From an uncultured Spongiibacteraceae bacterium (GTDB lineage Bacteria; Pseudomonadota; Gammaproteobacteria; Pseudomonadales; Dasaniaceae): a stretch of DNA of 5,803 nucleotides. Made by a program: the position numbers and the translations under genes. Below are positions 1-5,803 of this stretch, in pieces; the stretch's first letter is position 1, and every line of letters begins with the position of its first letter. The stretch is from positions 1-5,803 of the forward strand of contig CALBVI010000437.1 of NCBI GenBank assembly GCA_937969395.1. The letters are read 5' to 3'. The notes under the pieces are model-generated. The model made no database searches. It was not told where the DNA came from and worked only from the letters and a program-made list of their open reading frames with translations.

Positions 1-1
1 C

Positions 2-2224
2 ACCAACCTAATGGAGTCTCGCACCTTAACTGGTGACAGCCAACTCCACGACATAGTGACGACGCAAATAGCCCCAGACAAAATGTGGAACAGCCAAGAT
101 TTTTTCCGCGCAAAATGGGACGAACAGATCGAACGCCACCAGAAACACGGTAACAGCGAATACAAACTCGAAGCTAATATTAAAAACTCACCTGGCGGCC
201 TAAGAGATATCCAGATGATTGGCTGGGTAGCTAAACGGCACTTCAATAGCAAAAGTATGAAAGACCTAATCGGCGCAGGTTTTCTCTACGAAGAAGAATT
301 CGAAATATTCAAACGAGGACTCGATTTTATGTGGCGCGTTCGCTACGCCCTACATATGATTAGCGGCCGTGAAGAAGACCGCCTGCTATTCGATCATCAA
401 CGTGTGTTAGCAACCATGTTCGGCTATGACGGCACTGACGGCAAAATGGCTGTCGAGCAATTCATGCAATATTATTATCGCTGGGCACTGTCATTAGGCG
501 AACTCAATGATGTGTTAATGCAGCAGCTTGATGAAACCATTTTGCGAGCCAGTGAAACAGAAAATATCCAAGAAATTAATGAGCGCTTCCGTATTCGCAA
601 CGGTCATATCGAAGTCACACATGACAACGTATTTAAACAAACACCATCGGCGTTACTTGAAGTTTTTGTACTTAGCTCTAACCATCAAAATATTGATGGT
701 GTCAGAGCCTCCACCATTCGCTTGATTAGAAGTCACCGCGATCTCATTGATGACAACTTTCGCAACGATCCAGTCAACAACGCCTATTTCATGGATGTTG
801 TGCGCTCAACCGACAAGGTAGCATTACAACTTCGCAGAATGCTTCGCTTTGGCGTACTAGGAAAGTATCTACCTGAATTTGGTAAAATTATTGGCCAAAT
901 GCAGCATGATTTGTTTCATATTTATTCCGTCGATGCACACACCATGGAAGTGGTAAAAAACATGCGGCGCTTTCATTACGCCGATTTTCAAAAACGCTTC
1001 CCTGTCGCTTCTCGTATTGTCCGCAGACTACCTAAAATTGAATTACTGTATATTGCCGGGCTTTATCACGACATAGGAAAAGGCCGCGGTGGCGACCACT
1101 CCAAACTGGGTGTCGTCGATGCGAGAGCATTTTGCGAACAACACAACATCAGCAACCATGACGCCAACTTAGTTTGCTGGTTAGTTGAAAAGCATTTATT
1201 AATGTCTGCCGTTGCTCAACGCAGTGACATTTCAGACCCTGATGTTATCAGTGACTTTGCAAAAATCATGGGCGATCAAAATCGACTTGATTATCTTTAT
1301 ACGCTGACAGTTGCCGACATCAATGCCACCAATCCAACCCTGTGGAATAACTGGCGCGCCTCCCTACTACACCAGCTTTACTCAGAAACTAAGCGCGCAT
1401 TACGCCGAGGCCTAGAAAACCCAATCGACAAAGCCGACCGAATTGACGAAATGCAAAGCGCTGCTATCACTGAATTAGAAGGCCTAGGTTTTGAAGAGGA
1501 TGAAATTCAAAAGCTCTGGGCCGAAACTAGCGAATATTATTTTATACGAGAAAAAACAGAAGATATTATTTGGCACACAGAAGCCATTTCTCAACACATC
1601 AACCCTGAAAAACCACTTGTCATCCTTAAAGAGACCAGTGATATTGATTTTGAAGGGGCTACACAAATATTTATTCACGCTAAAGAGCATGATAATTTAT
1701 TTGCTATGATTGTTTCATGCCTAGAGCAACTCAACCTCAACATACAAGACGCCCGCATCTATAGCTCAGGCACAGGTTTAACACTCGATACCTTTTTTGT
1801 GCTTGATGAGAATGACGAATCACTCGCTAATGACCAAGGGCGTATCGAACACATCCAGCAGTTTTTATGCAATGCACTTGAAAATCCTGAAGAATCCTTA
1901 GATAGAATTCATCGACGCACACCGCGGCAGATGCGTTTATTTTCAATCCCAACTCGCACCTCTATTATTACTGATATTTCACGCGACCACAGTGTACTTG
2001 AAGTTATCACACCCGATAGACCGGGTTTACTTGCTTGCATAGCGAAAATTTTTGTCGAATTTAATATTCAAATACAAACGGCAAAAATTACTACTTTGGG
2101 AGAGCGCGTTGAGGATATTTTTTATATCACCGATCAGCAGCAACAACCTATTCAAGATCCTGCGTTATGCGAAGCTATTCAAAACGCCATTTGCAAAGAA
2201 CTTGATGAACAAGCTGCGGCTTAA
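2..2224 (+). CDS. glnD: Bifunctional [protein-PII] uridylyltransferase / uridylyl-removing enzyme, 5'-truncated by window edge
   Basis: GlnD senses glutamine in the cytoplasm and uridylylates or deuridylylates PII proteins (GlnB/GlnK), setting glutamine synthetase activity and the NtrBC response. The frame is open to the left edge: codons before the ATG at 11 read T-N-L, continuing the family's internal 'A-T-x-L-M-E-x-R' stretch, so that ATG is not the start. Counting from it (737 residues): a GlnD-specific SPGGLRDIQ motif at 60-68; an HD phosphohydrolase domain with H310, H353-D354 (YHDIGKGRGGDHS), D362-H363, H395 and D436; a first ACT domain about 551-625; and a second about 661-735 with TPDRPGLLA and GERVEDIF. 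Full GlnD is roughly 850-900 residues, so about 150 residues, including the nucleotidyltransferase G-S/D-x-D metal site, lie outside the window. The HD and ACT domains appear intact. By family knowledge the HD domain does the deuridylylation and the ACT pair binds glutamine. It is followed by dapC after 65 bp. Identification is secure. Confidence 0.97.
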   Translation, partial: TNLMESRTLTGDSQLHDIVTTQIAPDKMWNSQDFFRAKWDEQIERHQKHGNSEYKLEANIKNSPGGLRDIQMIGWVAKRHFNSKSMKDLIGAGFLYEEEFEIFKRGLDFMWRVRYALHMISGREEDRLLFDHQRVLATMFGYDGTDGKMAVEQFMQYYYRWALSLGELNDVLMQQLDETILRASETENIQEINERFRIRNGHIEVTHDNVFKQTPSALLEVFVLSSNHQNIDGVRASTIRLIRSHRDLIDDNFRNDPVNNAYFMDVVRSTDKVALQLRRMLRFGVLGKYLPEFGKIIGQMQHDLFHIYSVDAHTMEVVKNMRRFHYADFQKRFPVASRIVRRLPKIELLYIAGLYHDIGKGRGGDHSKLGVVDARAFCEQHNISNHDANLVCWLVEKHLLMSAVAQRSDISDPDVISDFAKIMGDQNRLDYLYTLTVADINATNPTLWNNWRASLLHQLYSETKRALRRGLENPIDKADRIDEMQSAAITELEGLGFEEDEIQKLWAETSEYYFIREKTEDIIWHTEAISQHINPEKPLVILKETSDIDFEGATQIFIHAKEHDNLFAMIVSCLEQLNLNIQDARIYSSGTGLTLDTFFVLDENDESLANDQGRIEHIQQFLCNALENPEESLDRIHRRTPRQMRLFSIPTRTSIITDISRDHSVLEVITPDRPGLLACIAKIFVEFNIQIQTAKITTLGERVEDIFYITDQQQQPIQDPALCEAIQNAICKELDEQAAA

Positions 2225-2289
2225 CTGGCGCCTAATCTCATAAAAAAACGTTAATTTTAACCAGCTATCAATCAATAAGACAAACCACA

Positions 2290-3492
2290 ATGAACCCTTT
2301 TTTAAATCGCCTACAACCCTACCCCTTTGAAAAACTTAAAGCATTAAAGGCTCAAGTTAATCCACCAGTAGGCCTTGAACATATCGCGTTATCGATTGGC
2401 GAACCAAAGCATCAACCGCCAGCGTTTGTTGAGCAAACATTAGTAGATAATATCGGTAAATTAGCTAACTACCCAACGACAAAAGGCATACCAGAGTTCA
2501 GCGAAGCTATTGCGCAGTGGTTATGCCGACGCTTTAAACTCAGCAATGAGAACATAGACCCTGTAAAAAATGTTATTCCTGTCAGCGGTACTCGCGAAGC
2601 ACTCTTTTCGTTTACCCAAACCATCGTTGATGCCAGCAAAAACCCACTCGTTGTCAGCCCTAATCCTTTTTACCAAATATATGAAGGCGCAGCTTTTCTA
2701 GCGGGTGCTGAACCTCACTTTTTAGCCTGTGAAGCCGAGCAGCACTTTATCCCTGACTTTGATGCAGTTAGCGATGACATCTGGCAACGCTGCCAATTAT
2801 TATTTCTATGCTCACCGGGCAACCCCACCGGTTCGGTTATCGATACAGCAACACTTAAAAAATTAATCGCACTGGCGGACAAATTTGATTTTGTTATTGC
2901 TAGCGATGAATGTTATTCCGAATTATATTTCGACGAACAAGTACCTCCTGTTGGATTGCTACAAGCCTGCGCCGAAATAGGACGCAACGATTACAAACGC
3001 TGCGTTGTTTTTCATAGCCTATCTAAGCGTTCCAATCTTCCCGGGTTGCGCTCCGGCTTTGTCGCTGGCGATGCCGATATTCTAAAACCCTATTTGTTGT
3101 ACCGTACCTATCAAGGCTGTGCGATGCCAATACAACACCAGCTAGCCAGCATTGCAGCCTGGAATGACGAACAACACGTACTAGAAAACAGAAACCAATA
3201 CCGTGCAAAATTTGATGCCGTGCTATCAATACTAGAAAACGTATTAGACGTCAGTAAACCGGATGCTGGTTTTTATCTATGGGCTAAGACACCTATCGCG
3301 GATACTGACTTTGCCCAACGACTATTTGCTGAACAAAATATTACTGTGTTGCCTGGCCGCTACATCGCCCGCGAAGCAGACGGAGCTAATCCCGGAGAAA
3401 ACCGCATACGGATGGCACTAGTCGCGCCGTTAGAAGAATGCATTGAAGCAGCTCAGCGAATTAAACGGTTTGTTAGTGGTTTGGCGCAATAG
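2290..3492 (+). CDS. dapC: Succinyldiaminopimelate transaminase (class I PLP aminotransferase)
   Basis: This enzyme is predicted to transfer an amino group from glutamate to N-succinyl-2-amino-6-ketopimelate in the succinylase route to meso-diaminopimelate and lysine. It is a cytosolic fold-type I PLP enzyme of 400 residues, a normal full length. The N-terminus (MNPFLNRLQPYPFEKLKAL) and the ALSIGEPKH segment at 33-41 match the gammaproteobacterial DapC type. Visible active-site elements are SPGNPTG at 175-181 (N178), D206 and Y209 in SDECYSELYF (PLP ring contacts), the Schiff-base lysine K246 in HSLSKRSNLPGLRSGF, and R374 in NRIRMAL (substrate carboxylate). The start at 2290 fits the family N-terminus; only a weak purine-rich AAGA (2277-2280, 9 nt upstream) serves as ribosome site. 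A broad-specificity aminotransferase of the same fold is the alternative, but dapD three genes downstream supports DapC. No damage seen. Confidence 0.94.
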   Translation: MNPFLNRLQPYPFEKLKALKAQVNPPVGLEHIALSIGEPKHQPPAFVEQTLVDNIGKLANYPTTKGIPEFSEAIAQWLCRRFKLSNENIDPVKNVIPVSGTREALFSFTQTIVDASKNPLVVSPNPFYQIYEGAAFLAGAEPHFLACEAEQHFIPDFDAVSDDIWQRCQLLFLCSPGNPTGSVIDTATLKKLIALADKFDFVIASDECYSELYFDEQVPPVGLLQACAEIGRNDYKRCVVFHSLSKRSNLPGLRSGFVAGDADILKPYLLYRTYQGCAMPIQHQLASIAAWNDEQHVLENRNQYRAKFDAVLSILENVLDVSKPDAGFYLWAKTPIADTDFAQRLFAEQNITVLPGRYIAREADGANPGENRIRMALVAPLEECIEAAQRIKRFVSGLAQ

Positions 3493-3504
3493 AATCTAAT
3501 CATC

Positions 3505-4158
3505 ATGCTGAAAAATCAACGCGTCGATTTTATCCTCAACACTCTACAGCAGCTCTATCCTGAGCCGCCGATACCTCTCGATCATAAAGATACTTATACC
3601 TTACTTGTGGCTGTTTTATTATCCGCGCAATGTACTGATGAGCGTGTTAACACCGTGACGCCGGCATTATTCAAACTCGCCGACAATCCATTCGATATGG
3701 CCGAACAACGTGTCGAAGACATTAAAGCGATTATTCGCCCCTGCGGTCTATCACCGCAAAAATCTAAAGCCATCAAAGGGCTTTCTCAGCTTCTGGTAGA
3801 GAACCACAATGGTGAAGTCCCCGCCGATATGGCAGCCCTTGAACAATTGCCTGGCGTAGGACATAAAACAGCTAGTGTCGTGATGTCGCAGGCATTTGGT
3901 ATTCCCGCTTTTGCTGTTGATACCCATATTCATCGACTAGCCCAACGCTGGGGACTAACTAACGGGAAAAATGTTAAGCAGACTGAAAAAGATTTAAAGC
4001 GCTTATTTCCCGAAGACACTTGGAACGCACTGCACTTACAAATTATTTATTATGGCCGAGAATTTTGCAGTGCACGGGGCTGTGATGGCACAATCTGTAA
4101 GATATGTACGACCTGCTACCCTAATCGGAAAAAACCAAAAGTCGTTCATAAACCATAA
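3505..4158 (+). CDS. nth: Endonuclease III (DNA glycosylase / AP lyase) with atypical cysteine spacing
   Basis: Nth removes oxidised pyrimidines from DNA and cleaves the abasic site by beta-elimination, in base-excision repair. The 217-residue length is close to the roughly 211 of E. coli Nth. Seen in the sequence: LLSAQCTDERVN at 38-49 (a family signature), a helix-hairpin-helix LPGVGHKTA at 115-123 containing the catalytic lysine K121, and the catalytic aspartate D139 in VDTHIHR. The C-terminus carries five cysteines, C188, C193, C198, C201 and C204, giving gaps of 4, 4, 2 and 2. The classical [4Fe-4S] pattern is C-x6-C-x2-C-x5-C, so the cluster is probably present but with different ligand spacing. 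An in-frame TAG (the dapC stop, 3490-3492) lies five codons before the ATG, and no other start codon lies between, which fixes this start. The ribosome site is poor and the gap to dapC only 12 bp, suggesting translation coupled to dapC. The role in the neighbouring diaminopimelate pathway is none that I know of. Confidence 0.95.
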   Translation: MLKNQRVDFILNTLQQLYPEPPIPLDHKDTYTLLVAVLLSAQCTDERVNTVTPALFKLADNPFDMAEQRVEDIKAIIRPCGLSPQKSKAIKGLSQLLVENHNGEVPADMAALEQLPGVGHKTASVVMSQAFGIPAFAVDTHIHRLAQRWGLTNGKNVKQTEKDLKRLFPEDTWNALHLQIIYYGREFCSARGCDGTICKICTTCYPNRKKPKVVHKP

Positions 4159-4201
4159 CGCTAATCAACAAGCACTTTAGCCAGAATAATGAGATAACAT
4201 A

Positions 4202-4555
4202 ATGACCTTAGTCTACGGTATTAAAAATTGTGACACTGTCAAAAAAGCCAAGAAATGGCTAGACGATGCCAACATCAATTATCAGTTTGTTGATTTTCGT
4301 GCAGACGGTATTGATCGTAAAAAAGTGGCTCACTGGATACAAGCGCTCGGCTGGGAAACAATTGTTAACAAACGCAGTACTACGTGGAAACAATTAGACC
4401 AAACAGCAAGAGACAATATGGATGAGAACAGCGCCATTGAAGTCATTATGCAGCAACCTACATTAATCAAAAGACCGCTACTTGAATCGCAAGACACTAT
4501 TAAGGTTGGCTTTAAAGCTGCCGAATATGAAACATTTTTTAATGACTCTTTTTAA
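4202..4555 (+). CDS. ArsC/Spx-family protein of the YffB type (putative thiol reductase)
   Basis: This is a 117-residue cytoplasmic thioredoxin-fold protein resembling E. coli YffB (about 118 residues). The N-terminus YGIKNCDTVKKAKKWL has a single cysteine, C10, the only one in the protein, so it has no CxxC pair. Conserved family features are W51 in LGWETIVNKRSTTW, R58, and the IKRPLL segment at 89-94 (R91, then P92, probably the cis-proline of the fold). Proteins of this kind are often labelled arsenate reductase, but the P. aeruginosa YffB structure led to a proposal of glutathione-dependent thiol reductase activity; a true ArsC role is not supported here because no arsenic-resistance genes are nearby. 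An in-frame TGA (4190-4192) just upstream leaves ATG 4202 as the first start, with a short GAG (4191-4193) at 8 nt as ribosome site. It sits 37 bp before dapD, a pairing I recall from other gammaproteobacteria. Family is secure, substrate unknown. Confidence 0.9.
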   Translation: MTLVYGIKNCDTVKKAKKWLDDANINYQFVDFRADGIDRKKVAHWIQALGWETIVNKRSTTWKQLDQTARDNMDENSAIEVIMQQPTLIKRPLLESQDTIKVGFKAAEYETFFNDSF

Positions 4556-4580
4556 AAACCCTCTTTAATTAACGACAAAC

Positions 4581-4585
4581 AAGGT
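4581..4585 (+). promoter_or_regulatory. Ribosome binding site of dapD
   Basis: AAGGT ends 7 nt before the ATG at 4593 and is the best Shine-Dalgarno match among the four gene starts in the window. It supports that start and suggests dapD is translated more strongly, or more independently, than the genes before it, whose sites are weak. The strength difference is judged by eye. Confidence 0.7.
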
Positions 4586-4592
4586 AAACCCT

Positions 4593-5630
4593 ATGAGCAA
4601 TTCCATTTTTAGCCTCGGACTTGGCGTTGGCACACACAATAACAAAGGCGAGTGGCTAGAAGTTTTTTACCCGCAACCTGTGTTAAATCCTAGCGATGCA
4701 CTCGTCAAAGCAATTACTACTAGCCTTGGTTACTCTGAAGGCAACCAAGCACTCGCTCTCGACCAAGCTCAACTTGAAAGCCTAGAAGCCGCGTTAACTG
4801 ATGCTGGCGAAACAACTCAAGCAGCTGTTATCAGCGCCTTTAAATCAAGCGAACGTCCGCTAGTGGCAACTATTCTGGCCACAGATGCCGATACGGCTTC
4901 AGTTCCTGAAGGCTACTTAAAACTGCACCTCTTATCACACCGCTTAGTTAAACCACATGGCGTCAACCTCAATGGTTTATTCGGCGCGCTACCTAACGTT
5001 GCTTGGACAAATAAAGGCGCAGTCGATCTAGAAGAATTACCACAGGCACAATTACAAGCACGCTTAAAAGGCGAATTGCTAAGCGTTGATTGTGTCGACA
5101 AATTTCCTAAGATGACCAATTACGTTGTGCCTACAGGCGTGCGTATTGCTCACACCGCACGAGTGCGCTTAGGCGCTTATATCGGAGCGGGAACCACTAT
5201 CATGCACGAAGGTTTTGTAAACTTTAATGCCGGCACCGAAGGCCCAGGTATGATCGAAGGTCGTATCTCCGCCGGTGTTTTTGTTGGTGCAGGCTCGGAT
5301 TTAGGCGGTGGCTGCTCAACCATGGGCACGCTATCCGGTGGTGGTAATATTGTTATTTCAGTTGGTGACGAATGTTTATTAGGTGCCAACTCAGGTATCG
5401 GTATTCCGCTAGGTGATCGCTGTACCGTCGAATCGGGCCTATACATTACAGCAGGTACAAAAGTGATTATTCTCGATGATCAAGGCAATGAAGTCGACAA
5501 TATTAAAGCCCGCGATCTTGCCGGGAAATCTGATTTATTGTTCCGTCGCAACTCAATCACTGGAGCGATTGAATGTTTAACCAATAAGTCGACAGTTGAA
5601 TTAAATGAAGAGCTACACGCTAATAATTAA
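4593..5630 (+). CDS. dapD: 2,3,4,5-tetrahydropyridine-2,6-dicarboxylate N-succinyltransferase (long form)
   Basis: DapD transfers succinyl from succinyl-CoA to tetrahydrodipicolinate, the first step of the succinylase branch towards meso-diaminopimelate and lysine; DapC, encoded upstream, acts two genes before it and uses the product. At 345 residues it is the long gammaproteobacterial/Pseudomonas type rather than the roughly 274-residue E. coli type. The N-terminal domain (about 1-170) includes LKLHLLSHRLVKPH at 109-122 and LPNVAWTNKGAVDLEELP at 133-150. From about 180 to 290 the chain shows the imperfect hexapeptide periodicity of a left-handed beta-helix, with MHEGFVNFNAGTEGPGMIEG at 204-223, where E206 is the likely catalytic glutamate by analogy with long-form DapD, and GSDLGGGCSTMGTLSGGG at 234-251. 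The C-terminal RDLAGKSDLLFRRNS and the NEELHANN end are family-like. Trimeric by family knowledge. The hairpin at 5654-5691 follows the stop by 23 bp. Intact and typical. Confidence 0.97.
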   Translation: MSNSIFSLGLGVGTHNNKGEWLEVFYPQPVLNPSDALVKAITTSLGYSEGNQALALDQAQLESLEAALTDAGETTQAAVISAFKSSERPLVATILATDADTASVPEGYLKLHLLSHRLVKPHGVNLNGLFGALPNVAWTNKGAVDLEELPQAQLQARLKGELLSVDCVDKFPKMTNYVVPTGVRIAHTARVRLGAYIGAGTTIMHEGFVNFNAGTEGPGMIEGRISAGVFVGAGSDLGGGCSTMGTLSGGGNIVISVGDECLLGANSGIGIPLGDRCTVESGLYITAGTKVIILDDQGNEVDNIKARDLAGKSDLLFRRNSITGAIECLTNKSTVELNEELHANN

Positions 5631-5653
5631 TCATTAGCCAATAGTTTCAACTC

Positions 5654-5691
5654 ATAGGCTAGAGAGCAACAAATAATGCTCTCTAGCCTAT
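5654..5691. terminator. Strong inverted repeat, probable bidirectional terminator between convergent genes
   Basis: A perfect 15-bp inverted repeat (5654-5668 against 5677-5691, arm ATAGGCTAGAGAGCA) encloses an 8-nt A/T-rich loop. A second 7-bp pair, GTTTCAA (5644-5650) and TTGAAAC (5697-5703), flanks it and could extend the stem across an asymmetric internal loop (3 nt against 5 nt). It lies 23 bp past the dapD stop and covers the stop codon of the convergent minus-strand frame. The perfect pairing and position suggest it ends transcription from both sides. Neither side has a proper adjacent U-run: on the + strand the nearest is six T at 5709-5714, beyond the outer stem. It could therefore also act mainly as an RNA 3'-end stabiliser. 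Confidence 0.75.
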
Positions 5692-5803
5692 ATTGTTTGA
5701 AACCCATATTTTTTAACTTGATTGATTAGCTCCCGATGTGAGGGCAAATTAGTAGGCAGCTTGTTTTTAGCTATCGCTATTAATTCAAATAATTTCTCTG
5801 CTT
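5688..5803 (-). CDS. C-terminal end of an unidentified convergent gene, truncated by window edge
   Basis: On the minus strand one frame is open from the right edge to a TAG at 5690-5688, giving 37 codons, while both other minus frames hit stops within the first few codons there. The visible end begins AEKLFELIAIAKNKLP and finishes HRELINQVKKYGFQTI; it is lysine-rich, mostly helical in appearance, with no cysteine, no membrane segment and no motif I recognise. Codon choice is compatible with a real gene, and the placement of the hairpin exactly at its end supports transcription in this direction, converging on dapD. The start, size and function lie outside the window. A chance open frame of this length in A/T-rich DNA cannot be excluded. 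Confidence 0.5.
   Translation of the reverse strand, partial: AEKLFELIAIAKNKLPTNLPSHRELINQVKKYGFQTI

Noticed and set aside
11..13. ATG at 11 as the true start of glnD
   Set aside because: The frame is open upstream to the edge and its codons match the internal GlnD sequence; starting here would lose the nucleotidyltransferase domain.
1484..1709. Overlapping open frames on both strands inside glnD
   Set aside because: They fall within the intact GlnD coding frame, have low-complexity compositions and no recognisable domain.
2225..2289. Possible promoter or terminator between glnD and dapC, including GTTAATTTTAAC at 2250-2261
   Set aside because: The inverted repeat has only 5-bp, almost purely A/T arms, and no convincing -35/-10 pair could be picked out by eye.
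4556..4592. Possible separate promoter for dapD in the A/T-rich gap
   Set aside because: A/T-rich but without a recognisable -35 element at proper spacing; only the ribosome site is convincing.
5177..5446. 89-codon minus-strand open frame opposite dapD
   Set aside because: Lies wholly antisense to the beta-helix region of a clear dapD; proline-rich composition is what the complement of its glycine-rich repeats would give.
5162..5470. Repetitive glycine-rich DNA as a possible sequence repeat
   Set aside because: It is explained by the hexapeptide beta-helix of DapD; there is no DNA-level tandem repeat.

Overview
This window looks like an ordinary chromosomal housekeeping segment from a gammaproteobacterium, probably from the Pseudomonas/Cellvibrio-like part of the class and possibly marine. 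Three things suggest this: the long (345-residue) form of DapD, a DapC of the gammaproteobacterial type starting with an N-terminal YPFEKL-like motif, and the order glnD - dapC - (nth) - yffB/arsC-like - dapD. The taxonomic placement is an inference from remembered protein similarity, not from a search. I see no mobile element, CRISPR array, tRNA or rRNA.

Layout. Positions 2-2224 (+) hold the 3' five-sixths or so of glnD, the PII uridylyltransferase/uridylyl-removing enzyme; its N-terminal catalytic part lies off the left edge. A 65-bp gap leads to dapC (2290-3492, +), a PLP aminotransferase of lysine/meso-diaminopimelate synthesis. Only 12 bp later comes nth (3505-4158, +), endonuclease III, with an unusual cysteine arrangement at its C-terminus. 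Then follow a small thioredoxin-fold ArsC/Spx-family protein of the YffB type (4202-4555, +) and dapD (4593-5630, +), the tetrahydrodipicolinate N-succinyltransferase. A strong 15-bp inverted repeat at 5654-5691 closes this run. It also overlaps the stop codon of a convergent reading frame entering from the right edge (5688-5803, -), of which only the last 37 codons are present and which I cannot identify.

How the genes fit together. DapD succinylates tetrahydrodipicolinate and DapC transaminates the resulting keto acid, so the window carries two consecutive steps of the succinylase branch of the lysine and peptidoglycan diaminopimelate pathway. DapC needs an amino donor (glutamate), and GlnD senses glutamine to control nitrogen assimilation, so there is a loose nitrogen-metabolism theme. 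The five + strand genes are closely spaced (12 to 65 bp), with no obvious terminator between them, so full or partial co-transcription is plausible. Nth (base-excision repair) and the YffB-like protein have no known direct role in this pathway.

No undescribed system is evident. The points most worth a second look are the Nth cysteine spacing, the unidentified convergent gene end, and the hairpin shared by the two converging transcripts.
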